Source: Lentisphaeria bacterium
GTDB taxonomy: Bacteria > Verrucomicrobiota > Lentisphaeria > Victivallales > JAADHT01
Assembly (NCBI GenBank): GCA_015486135.1
Contig: WFSE01000059.1
Span: forward strand, 1 to 38,030
Reading direction: 5' to 3'
DNA length: 38,030 bases
Part shown: in pieces, positions 9,199 through 17,639 of the stretch
How positions within the stretch are numbered: position 1 is the first letter of the stretch
Layout: each line of letters starts with the position of its first letter
Notes under the pieces: generated by a model
The model's input: only the letters and a program-made list of their open reading frames with translations
Databases searched by the model: none
Told to the model about the DNA's origin: nothing
Made by a program: the position numbers and the translations under genes

Positions 9199-9972
9199 AT
9201 GGCATCACACCGCACTTTGATGGACGACATCGTCGATGTGTTCGAAAGCGAACGCCATCGGTCGGGATTGGTCGAGCTCTCTTCTGGTGTGTTGGAGGAG
9301 TTCATGAGCGACTCCCCGGACGATGCCGGGGTGGTGAGCCCGCAAGATGTAGTCGCGCCTCCTCGGGAGGCGCCAACAATCGCTTCGGCGGATCTGGCGA
9401 GTATGTCGTTGGGCGAGCTTTTGGCCGCGGCGCGTTCTTGTGTTTCCTGTCCGCTCCACCAAGAGAGGAAGAATCTTGTGTTTGGCGCTGGTGCTCCGGA
9501 CGCCGATTTGATGTTCATCGGGGAGGGGCCGGGACGCGACGAGGACGAGATTGGCGTCCCCTTCGTTGGGGAGGCGGGGCAACTCCTCACAAGAATGATA
9601 AACGCCATGACTTTCCAGCGCTCGGAAGTATATATAGCCAATATCGTGAAATGCCGTCCACCGCGTAATCGCAATCCCGAGGATTCCGAGGCCGCGGCGT
9701 GTCTTCCGTTTCTTCTAAGGCAGATAGAGCTGATATCCCCCAAGGTTATTGTTTTGCTAGGGGCGGTACCCCTAAAGTATCTTTTGGGGAAAACTGGCGT
9801 GACGAAATTGCGTGGGAACTGGATGGAATTTAGCGGGATACGCGTTATGCCCACTTTTCATCCCGCGTATCTACTACGGAATCCGTCCGCCAAGGCGGCC
9901 GTATGGCAGGATCTTCAAAAAGTCATGGCCTTGTTCGGAAAAACCCCGAAACCGAAGATTGAAAAACGGTGA
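9199..9972 (+). CDS. Uracil-DNA glycosylase, type 4/5-like
   Basis: CVSCPLHQERKNLVFGAG...LMFIGEGPGRDEDEIGVPFVGEAGQLLTRMI, NIVKCRPPRNRNPE, MPTFHPAYLLRNPSAK. Confidence 0.92.
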   Translation: MASHRTLMDDIVDVFESERHRSGLVELSSGVLEEFMSDSPDDAGVVSPQDVVAPPREAPTIASADLASMSLGELLAAARSCVSCPLHQERKNLVFGAGAPDADLMFIGEGPGRDEDEIGVPFVGEAGQLLTRMINAMTFQRSEVYIANIVKCRPPRNRNPEDSEAAACLPFLLRQIELISPKVIVLLGAVPLKYLLGKTGVTKLRGNWMEFSGIRVMPTFHPAYLLRNPSAKAAVWQDLQKVMALFGKTPKPKIEKR

Positions 9973-9994
9973 CGCACCAGGCATTCAGCGAGCC

Positions 9995-11785
9995 CTACAT
10001 TGCCTCGGGAACATCCACGGTTAGGGTTTTCAGGCCGTCAGCCATAAGTTCCCTCGAGCGTCTGCATAGTTCCAATCGGGCGTTTCGAAGCGTTTCGTCC
10101 TTGGCTCCGAGGACTGGGCATTCCCGGTAAAAACGGTTGAAAGCCTTGGCGAAATCCAAAAGGTAGGACACGATGCCCGAGCAGTCCATAGCGTCACTGG
10201 CTTTTGTTAGAACGAATGGATATTGCGATGCCATAACCGACAGAGCCCGTTCGTGGGGAGTGTCTAGCAGACTCCAATCTATTTGCTCCGCCACCGGGGA
10301 ATCGATGGGCAGGCCGGCTTTCCTGAGAATGGAGCTGATTCTAGCGCAGGCATATTGCACGTAGGGCCCAGTGTCTCCTTCGAACTTGACCGATTCGTCC
10401 GGATTGAACATAATCGTTGTCTTGGGATTGAATTTCAGGAGCATGAATTTCAGCGCGCCCATTCCAATGCTTTCCGCTCTTTCCTCAAGGTCATCCAGCG
10501 CCTCGTTGTGGCGTTCCAAGGTGGCTTTCCTGGCCAAATCCGCCATCTCGTCGAACAGGTCGTCCGCGTCCACAACCGTCCCCTCACGGCTTTTCATCTT
10601 GCCGGAGGGAAGATTCACCATCCCGTACGCCAGATGATGGAAGTTGTTTTTTGATGCGACCCCAAGGCGCTCTAGGATTTCGAATAGAACCTCGAAATGA
10701 CGTTTTTGTTCGTCTCCCACAACCCAGACCTGTATGTCCGGGGCGAAATCTTCGCGTTTTTTCAAGGTGGTGCCGATATCCTGCGTGATGTAGACGCTTG
10801 TTCCATCCGACCGCAATACGACCTTTTCCCCCAGTTTTTTCCCAAGGTCGATAACCACCGCTCCATCCGGGCGTTTTTGGAACACTCCCTTGTCCAGGCC
10901 TTCCAGGATGATGTCCCGTCCCAATGTGTATGTGTTGCTTTCGAGATAGGTCTTGTCGAATTCCACGCCCATCCGCTTGTATGTGGCCTCGAAGCCATCG
11001 AATACCCATGCGTTCATCATGCTCCACAAATTTCTGGTCTCGGGATTCTCCGCCTCCCATTCACGGAGGGTCTCTTGGGCTTCGCGTCCAATCTCGGTCT
11101 CCCCAAAAAGCTCGTCAGCGCTTTTGTCCGCGGCATCCGGGGCGCTTGAGCGCAATTCCGACAACTGTTTGCGGAACTCCTCTTCGAATTTGACATAGAA
11201 ATCGCCGACGAAGTGGTCGCCTTTTTTCCCCGTCGATTCCGGTGTCGCCCCATTTCCGAACTGACGGTAAGCCACCATCGATTTGCAGATGTGGATTCCC
11301 CGGTCGTTCACTAGATTGACCGCTACGACATCGTGTCCCACCCGTTTTAGCAGAGAGACCAACGCCATTCCGAGCGTGTTGTTTCTGACGTGTCCCAAGT
11401 GTTGAGGCTTGTTGGTGTTGGGGGCCGAGTATTCGACAAGTATTTTGCGTCGACCACCGTCTGGGGAGGCTTCCGAGGGAAGTTCATTCGATCTGGCGAT
11501 AGCGGCTTCATGAAGGGCGTCGGCGGCCATGCGTATATTCACGAACGCTTTTACGACATCAACGCCTTCCACGTCCGGACGTCCACGGAGGAATTCCCCT
11601 ACTCGGCCAGCCAAGTTCATGGGGTTCGTCTTTAATTCCTGGGCGAATCGAAAACAGTTTACGGTGAAATCCCCGCCCATATCTCCGGGGCAAGGCTCCA
11701 AGCGAATCGAGGACGGAGACGTGCCGAACTCCTCCTCCAGGAAATCCATAATGCCACTAACCAACTTGAATCCCATATTAACCAC
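9995..11785 (-). CDS. argS: Arginyl-tRNA synthetase
   Basis: EYSAPNTNKPQHLGHVRNNTLG, DIGTTLKKREDF, GKMKSREGTVVDADDL, FEGDTGPYVQYACARI. Start possibly 11776. Confidence 0.97.
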   Translation of the reverse strand: MVNMGFKLVSGIMDFLEEEFGTSPSSIRLEPCPGDMGGDFTVNCFRFAQELKTNPMNLAGRVGEFLRGRPDVEGVDVVKAFVNIRMAADALHEAAIARSNELPSEASPDGGRRKILVEYSAPNTNKPQHLGHVRNNTLGMALVSLLKRVGHDVVAVNLVNDRGIHICKSMVAYRQFGNGATPESTGKKGDHFVGDFYVKFEEEFRKQLSELRSSAPDAADKSADELFGETEIGREAQETLREWEAENPETRNLWSMMNAWVFDGFEATYKRMGVEFDKTYLESNTYTLGRDIILEGLDKGVFQKRPDGAVVIDLGKKLGEKVVLRSDGTSVYITQDIGTTLKKREDFAPDIQVWVVGDEQKRHFEVLFEILERLGVASKNNFHHLAYGMVNLPSGKMKSREGTVVDADDLFDEMADLARKATLERHNEALDDLEERAESIGMGALKFMLLKFNPKTTIMFNPDESVKFEGDTGPYVQYACARISSILRKAGLPIDSPVAEQIDWSLLDTPHERALSVMASQYPFVLTKASDAMDCSGIVSYLLDFAKAFNRFYRECPVLGAKDETLRNARLELCRRSRELMADGLKTLTVDVPEAM

Positions 11786-11909
11786 CGCGTTTCATGTTGA
11801 CTCACACACTTGAGGGGCGTAAAATTCCGCCTGGGGCGACTTTGTCAAGGAAAAGAAGCGGTTGAATGGCTTGAAAAGAAGAGACGACAGTCGTTTATTG
11901 ACGGAATAT

Positions 11910-13025
11910 ATGGAGTCCGATAGAGAAAAACTGAAGGTCCTTTTTCTGGGGGAGCCCTCCAGTCCCAATACCGTTTCTTTCGCGGAGGGGTTGAGGGAAG
12001 CGGGGTGCGAGGTGGTGTTGGCGTCCACTCGGACCGACGGTTCCGACGGCGCTTGGCCTATTGGCCCTGTGGGTATGCCACCCCGGCTAAGAACCTTGCT
12101 GGGGGTGGGAAGCGTCAAGACCCTTATTTCAGATATCAAGCCCGACATCCTGCTGGCGTACCGCGTGACTAGCTATGGATATCTCGCCGCGGGATCAGGA
12201 TTCCATCCGCTGGTTTTAGCGGCGCAGAACGAGAAAATAGTGTTTTTGAGGCGCCCGTCCCGATGGCGCGGTAAGCTTTTGGAGCGATTTGCCCGCAAAG
12301 CCATTCGGCACGCCGATTTGATCCACGCATGGGGGCCCAATATCAGGGACGGGCTCTTGGAGTTTGGCGCGGACGAGAATAAAATACTGACATTGCACAG
12401 AGGAATAGACCTGGCCGTCCTGCCGGCCTTGGAGGACAGGTCCTCCTTCAATCCCGAAAAACCCGTCTTCATATCGACGCGTTCGCTGTATCCCGAATAT
12501 CGTATCGATACCTTGGTGGAGGCGTTCAAGCGGTTCCAAAAGGGCGTTCCAGGCGCTAAACTGCGAATAGCCGGTGACGGACCCGAATCGGAGAAGATTT
12601 CAGCCATCGTCGAGGACGCGGGCCTTGGAGACAGCGTCGCCATTCTGGGGCATCTATCCGAGGAGGACCTGCGACGGGAACTTGGAGGAGCCGATATATA
12701 CGTGTCGATTATCGGGACGGAGGGCGTGTCGAGCTCGTTGATTGAAGTTTGCGCCAGCGGAATCCTCCCCGTGGTGGTTGAGATGCCGGCTTCCAAGCTG
12801 CTGGTGGAGGACGGCCGCACGGGATTTCTTTTGGACGATGTCTCCGTCGATAGCGTGTCGGATGCCATGAGGAAAGCGGTGGACGGGTTGGAGTCGATGC
12901 GCCCGGCGTTGATTGAGAACGCCAAGCGGGCGAGGGGGGATTTTGACAGGAATGTCAATATTAAAGTTTTTGTGGAGCGATACGCGGAATTGGCGCGGGA
13001 TATGGGAAGAGGTGGAAGGCGATGA
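11910..13025 (+). CDS. Glycosyltransferase family 4-like
   Basis: LRIAGDGPESEKISAIVEDAGLGDSVAILGHLSEEDLRRELGGADIYVS...EGVSSSLIEVCASGILPVV. Confidence 0.88.
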   Translation: MESDREKLKVLFLGEPSSPNTVSFAEGLREAGCEVVLASTRTDGSDGAWPIGPVGMPPRLRTLLGVGSVKTLISDIKPDILLAYRVTSYGYLAAGSGFHPLVLAAQNEKIVFLRRPSRWRGKLLERFARKAIRHADLIHAWGPNIRDGLLEFGADENKILTLHRGIDLAVLPALEDRSSFNPEKPVFISTRSLYPEYRIDTLVEAFKRFQKGVPGAKLRIAGDGPESEKISAIVEDAGLGDSVAILGHLSEEDLRRELGGADIYVSIIGTEGVSSSLIEVCASGILPVVVEMPASKLLVEDGRTGFLLDDVSVDSVSDAMRKAVDGLESMRPALIENAKRARGDFDRNVNIKVFVERYAELARDMGRGGRR

Positions 13026-13843
13026 ATACTGCGGACGAAATCCGGAAACCAGAAAAAAAAGACTTCGCCATTGGCATTTCCAATGGTACTATTGATCCGG
13101 CCGTGGCCTTGGCGGCGGTCGCGGCCGCGGGATTCGGAGGTGTGGAGATCCCGGGAGAATGGTTGGAGGACGATCGCGTGGACCGCGCCAGGAGAGCTTT
13201 CGATATAGGGCCGGAGGTCGTAGAGGTGGCGGATATCGCCCCATTGGCCGTGGCGTCCAACGTCGCCACGCAGTCGCCGGCTGTTGTTGACGCCTTTTTT
13301 GAGAAAATGGGGCGTATGCTGGAGCGGGCGGCTTCTGTGGGGGCGCGGGGTGTTTCCATGCACATCGGGGGACTTAGGGATATTTCCGAAAGCGGGGAGG
13401 AGTGGCAAGCCAATATCTTTTTGCTGAAAAGACTTTGCTACCATCTTGTTGACAAAAACATGAGATTGCTGCTCCCCGTGCGGGTGCCCTCCCCGTCGTC
13501 GAATGACGCGATGGATTACTGGACCGCCATCCTGCGCGAGTCCATGTGCCCGAATATCCGACTCAAGATAGAGGCGCATCCTCATGAGCCGGGAGGCGCC
13601 GCCCCTCCGGATGGATTGGCGGCCCCGTTTCTCCTCATGACTGATTCCGCGTGTTTCGCGTTCGAACCCGAGACGGGGAACGCTATATCGGTCGCGCTTC
13701 TCGCGGAATGGTTCGCGAAGCTCTCCTCCGAGACGTTCCAGGGACGGCTTGTTATCCGTCCTAGATGTTCCTCGGAGGGCTCATTCGAGGAGACGGTGGA
13801 GAAGCTTGGTGCGGGAGACTTCTTTTCAAAGGGTGGCGATTGA
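13022..13843 (+). CDS. Xylose-isomerase-like TIM-barrel sugar phosphate isomerase/epimerase
   Basis: FAIGISNGTIDPAVALAAVAAAGFGGVEIPGEWL...ASVGARGVSMHIGG; ATGA overlap with the upstream GT gene. Confidence 0.6.
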   Translation: MNTADEIRKPEKKDFAIGISNGTIDPAVALAAVAAAGFGGVEIPGEWLEDDRVDRARRAFDIGPEVVEVADIAPLAVASNVATQSPAVVDAFFEKMGRMLERAASVGARGVSMHIGGLRDISESGEEWQANIFLLKRLCYHLVDKNMRLLLPVRVPSPSSNDAMDYWTAILRESMCPNIRLKIEAHPHEPGGAAPPDGLAAPFLLMTDSACFAFEPETGNAISVALLAEWFAKLSSETFQGRLVIRPRCSSEGSFEETVEKLGAGDFFSKGGD

Positions 13844-13921
13844 GCTTGCATAGTGCTTGGTGTAGGGCTATTTTGAAGTTGTGTTTATTTTGAGTGTGCG
13901 AGCCAAAGGAGGATAAGTATT

Positions 13922-14488
13922 ATGGACCCGTTGTGGATTGTTTTGATAGTGGTCGGGGTGATTGTTCTCGTGGTGCTGTTTTGGTTCTTTGGGACCTACA
14001 ACACGTTAGTGATGCTGAGGAATCAAGCTAAAAACGCATGGGCGCAAATAGATGTCCAGCTCAAACGTAGGCATGACCTCATTCCCAACTTGGTCGAGAC
14101 TGTCAAGGGCTACGCCAAACACGAGAAAGGAACTCTCGAGGCGGTTGTGGAGGCCAGAAGCAAGGCCGTCAACGCCTCCGGGGTGGCGCAACAAGCTGCG
14201 GCCGAGGGCGAACTCTCCAACGCGTTGAGCCGATTGATGGTAGTCGTGGAGCAGTATCCCGACCTCAAGGCCAACCAGAATTTCATGCAAGTCCAGGAGG
14301 AATTGACCTCGACGGAGAACAAAATATCTTTCGCCAGACAGGCGTACAACGACCAGGTCATGGTATACAACACCAAAACCCAAATGGTCCCCTCCAACAT
14401 CGTCGCTGGAATCGGACACTTTGAGCAGATGGAGCTGTTCGAACTCAAGGACGAGGAGCAGAGGGAAGCCCCGCAGGTTAAGTTCTAG
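13922..14488 (+). CDS. lemA: LemA family protein
   Basis: YNTLVMLRNQAKNAWAQIDVQLKRRHDLIPNLVETVKGYAKHEKGTLEAVVEARSKA...YPDLKANQNFMQVQEELTSTENKISFARQAYND. Confidence 0.97.
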   Translation: MDPLWIVLIVVGVIVLVVLFWFFGTYNTLVMLRNQAKNAWAQIDVQLKRRHDLIPNLVETVKGYAKHEKGTLEAVVEARSKAVNASGVAQQAAAEGELSNALSRLMVVVEQYPDLKANQNFMQVQEELTSTENKISFARQAYNDQVMVYNTKTQMVPSNIVAGIGHFEQMELFELKDEEQREAPQVKF

Positions 14489-14647
14489 ACCAACTTCGAA
14501 GGGGTGCCGGGACTTTGTCGCTCGCGGATGGACGTTGGGTCTTCGGGATTTAGCTCGAGTGTCGGCGATTTCCCCGGGAGATAATTGTGAAGCCCCTTGG
14601 GCCCCCTCGCGGGTACTTGGGGGTGTTGCCGTCATCGTTCCCAATTT

Positions 14648-14803
14648 TCGCGGAATTGGCAAGTGCTCGACGTTGAATGAAAAATATTGGCTGGCTCCAA
14701 GGTGGTTGGGAGACACGTTCTCAAAATCTTGGATGCAGCATCGCTAAGAAGAGGCTTGACCGAATGGGAATAAAGGACTTGCCAACACATTAGGCAAGCC
14801 TTG
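14648..14803 (+). repeat. Foldable intergenic repeat copy C (divergent) between lemA and the M48 protease
   Basis: TTCGCGGAATTGGCAAGTGCTCGA...GGCTCCAAGGTGGTTGGGAGA...TCTCAAAATCTTGGA...GCTTGACCGAATGGGAATAAAGGACTTGCCAACACATTAGGCAAGCC. Confidence 0.75.
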
Positions 14804-14823
14804 GCATTAAACGGATTTACGAA

Positions 14824-16083
14824 ATGTGGGAAGCGATTAAAGCCAACAAGAGAAAGTCGATCGTCCTCATCGCTTGTATGGGGCTTTTGTTGCTGGCGCT
14901 TGGTGGGGCCATCGGTGGGTTTTGGTTTGGAACGCAGGACCCTAGACCCGCTGTTTTCGGCGCCTTGGTGGCTGGCGCCATATGGTTTATCATGACCTTG
15001 ATCGCTCTTTCCCAGGGGCGCAATATCCTCTTGGCGGTTTCCGGCGCTCGCGAGGTGTCCAAGAAAGATGCCCCCCAGCTCCACAACATTGTCGAGGAAA
15101 TGCGTATCGCGGCCTCTCTGCCAGCGACCCCGAGGGTTTTTATCATGGAGGAGAAGGCGCCCAACGCCTTTGCGGTAGGGTCCCCTGACAACGCTGCCGT
15201 GGCTGTCACCACGGGGCTTCTCTCCATCCTTTCAAGAGACGAGCTTCAAGGTGTCGTGGCGCACGAGATAGGGCATATAAAAAACCAGGACTCCCAATTT
15301 ATGACCATTGCCGGAGTGATGGTTGGAACGATCGTTATTATTGCCGACATATTCACAAGAAGCGTTTTCTACGGCGCTATGTTCGGAGGCAGGCGCCGCT
15401 CCCGTTCTAGTAGCGAGGGTGGCAATCTCCAAATCATCGTATTCGTTCTGGCTCTCGTTTTGGCCATACTAGCTCCGATATTGGCCAATATAATATATTT
15501 CGCATGTTCCAGGAGCAGGGAATACTTGGCCGACGCCTGCTCGGCCGTCTTCACCAGATATCCCGAGGGACTCGCTTCGGCCTTGGAGAAAATATCGGGC
15601 GCCAGAGTCCCGCTGGTGGCCGCCAACCGCGTGACGTCCCCGATGTATATCGTCCCCCCTATGTTGGCTGCTTCGGGGAGTGACGATGGCGCCTCGGGGG
15701 ATTTTATCCTGAGCACGCATCCACCAACAAGCGAGAGAATCAAAATTCTACGCACCATGGGCTCCACCGTTGGGCTGGCCGCCTACAACCAGGCGTTTAA
15801 AAACGTCACGGGTAAAAATGTAATCGGGGCGACCTCGTTACGCTCGGACGAGGAGCTTAGAATGCGTGGCGTGACCCCGGAGCAAAAACCGGTGGATGTG
15901 AAAAAACAAACCCGCGAGGCGACCGATATCCTGCACAGACTCAATGGATTCCTGTTTATCCCCTGCTCCTGCGGAGTGCGGATAAAAGTCCCTCCCACAT
16001 TCTCTAAAAATGATTTGAAATGTCCGCGATGCGGAACAATTCATAATATCGACGAAGTCAAAAAAAATCAGCCAGGGGGTTAG
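14824..16083 (+). CDS. M48 family (HtpX-like) membrane metalloprotease with C-terminal zinc ribbon
   Basis: VVAHEIGHIKNQD (HExxH), SREYLADACSAVFTRYPEGLASALEKI, STHPPTSERIKIL; C-terminal CSCGVRIKVP...CPRCG. Confidence 0.93.
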   Translation: MWEAIKANKRKSIVLIACMGLLLLALGGAIGGFWFGTQDPRPAVFGALVAGAIWFIMTLIALSQGRNILLAVSGAREVSKKDAPQLHNIVEEMRIAASLPATPRVFIMEEKAPNAFAVGSPDNAAVAVTTGLLSILSRDELQGVVAHEIGHIKNQDSQFMTIAGVMVGTIVIIADIFTRSVFYGAMFGGRRRSRSSSEGGNLQIIVFVLALVLAILAPILANIIYFACSRSREYLADACSAVFTRYPEGLASALEKISGARVPLVAANRVTSPMYIVPPMLAASGSDDGASGDFILSTHPPTSERIKILRTMGSTVGLAAYNQAFKNVTGKNVIGATSLRSDEELRMRGVTPEQKPVDVKKQTREATDILHRLNGFLFIPCSCGVRIKVPPTFSKNDLKCPRCGTIHNIDEVKKNQPGG

Positions 16084-16114
16084 GTCCTTCTTGGTGAATG
16101 CAAAGGATATGGTC

Positions 16115-16375
16115 ATGCGTGAAGCCGATGGCGGTTCTTTCAACCGGAAACCAAACCCCATCCTCCTGGGGGTGGGATTGGATGATGACGACGGACACGT
16201 CAGAATTACTAACGGCGACAATTTCCATTTGGTTGGGGGCTCCGATGAGACTCACGACAAAATGACCGAAACCGCGATAAAAGTGAATGAAAAACTGGAC
16301 CACCGGGGCAAATGCTTGGAAAACGTCTCCAAAGAGGAGTTTTTCGACATCCTCAGGGATGCCTTGGACGGATGA
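16115..16375 (+). CDS. Small conserved-looking protein of unknown function
   Basis: MREADGGSFNRKPNPILLGVGLDDDDGHVRITNGDNFHLVGGSDETHDKMTETAIKVNEKLDHRGKCLENVSKEEFFDILRDALDG; AAAGGAT upstream; same strand as neighbours. Confidence 0.6.
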   Translation: MREADGGSFNRKPNPILLGVGLDDDDGHVRITNGDNFHLVGGSDETHDKMTETAIKVNEKLDHRGKCLENVSKEEFFDILRDALDG

Positions 16376-16469
16376 TTCGGCGAAAGTAGGGCGACAGCCG
16401 TCGTTCTCACGGACAATCTGAGTCGCTCGTCGAGTCAATGCCAATCCGGTACTGTTCCGAGTGAGGAAA

Positions 16470-17630
16470 ATGGCGAACGCTAAAACAATAAAATTCGGGC
16501 GGCGTATCGAATTAGCATTCGAATACGAGGTGATCTTTACTTCGGACGCGTTTAATCCGGATAATCCAGCGATTTTCTCCCTGTTCGAATCCATTCTCGG
16601 GCCGGACATAGACGCGCCGCAACGCGCGTTGTTCGCGGTGGAGGAAGAGTTGCTAGATTACATCCCGGACTTGCTGCGCATGATTGAGAAATACGCCGAT
16701 ACAAACCTCGGCGTTTTGCTTTATTCGTATTCCCTGGAACTGATGCACGGTGGCGAGAATTCCAAGAGGATGGGCGCCTTGCCAGGGCTCTTGGAATCTT
16801 TTAGCGGGGCTCTTCTGGATAGGCATTCTATTGTCGTTATCATTGGCGGTGGCGCGTTTTTGGATGCTGTTGGATTCGCCGCTTCCCTCGTGCACCGCGG
16901 ACTCCGACAGGTGCGCGTTCCAACCACTGTCCTAGCCCAATGCGATTCCGGCGTGGGGGTTAAGACCGGCATCAATATGTTCGGAAAGAAAAACTACATT
17001 GGAACCTTCGCCCCTCCAGTGGCTGTCATCAACGACTTTGACTTCCTGGACACCTTGGAGCTCAGGGACTGGTTGGCGGGAATCCCGGAGGCGTTCAAAG
17101 TCGCCATGATTAAAGACGCCGATTTTTTCCAATGGCTCGTTGACGTCGCTCCGAGGCTGGCGAAACGCGACCGTCCGGCCATGGAGGAACTCGTGCGACG
17201 TTGCGCTATTATTCATCTTGACCATATCGCCAATTCGGGCGACCCTTTCGAGACCGGATCGGCCAGACCCCTCGATTTCGGACATTGGCTAGCTCACAAG
17301 CTCGAAATGGATTCCTACGGAAAAATCAGGCATGGCGAGGCCGTGGCTATTGGATTGCTAGTCGATACGCTTTACGCTATCGAAAAAGGTCTCTTGGAAA
17401 AAAAGGTTTTCGACGATTTGAAGTCGGCCTTTCAAATCTTGGGGCTCCCCTTGGACTGTCCCGAACTTAACCCCGACGCGGGCTTTATCGCCGTCGCTTT
17501 GGAGGATTTCAGGGAGCATCTTGGCGGAGAACTACATGTGACCCTTCCCAACGGACTGGGAAACAAGGTCGAGCACACCACGATGGACATCCCTCTTCTG
17601 CGGAAGATTATCGCTGGGATGAAAAGCTAG
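16470..17630 (+). CDS. 3-dehydroquinate synthase-like sugar phosphate cyclase (EboD-like)
   Basis: GGGAFLDAVGFAASLVHRGLRQVRVPTTVLAQCDSGVGVKTGINMFGKKNYIGTFAPPVAVINDFDFL; SGDPFETGSARPLDFGHWLAHKLE...RHGEAVAIGLLVDTLYA. Confidence 0.85.
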   Translation: MANAKTIKFGRRIELAFEYEVIFTSDAFNPDNPAIFSLFESILGPDIDAPQRALFAVEEELLDYIPDLLRMIEKYADTNLGVLLYSYSLELMHGGENSKRMGALPGLLESFSGALLDRHSIVVIIGGGAFLDAVGFAASLVHRGLRQVRVPTTVLAQCDSGVGVKTGINMFGKKNYIGTFAPPVAVINDFDFLDTLELRDWLAGIPEAFKVAMIKDADFFQWLVDVAPRLAKRDRPAMEELVRRCAIIHLDHIANSGDPFETGSARPLDFGHWLAHKLEMDSYGKIRHGEAVAIGLLVDTLYAIEKGLLEKKVFDDLKSAFQILGLPLDCPELNPDAGFIAVALEDFREHLGGELHVTLPNGLGNKVEHTTMDIPLLRKIIAGMKS

Positions 17631-17639
17631 CTCGGGGGG

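Noticed and set aside
12173-13585. Long minus-strand ORF (470 aa)
   Set aside because: Antisense to the GT4 and TIM-barrel genes; low-complexity, Arg/Ser-rich translation with no family motifs. Side effect of codon bias.
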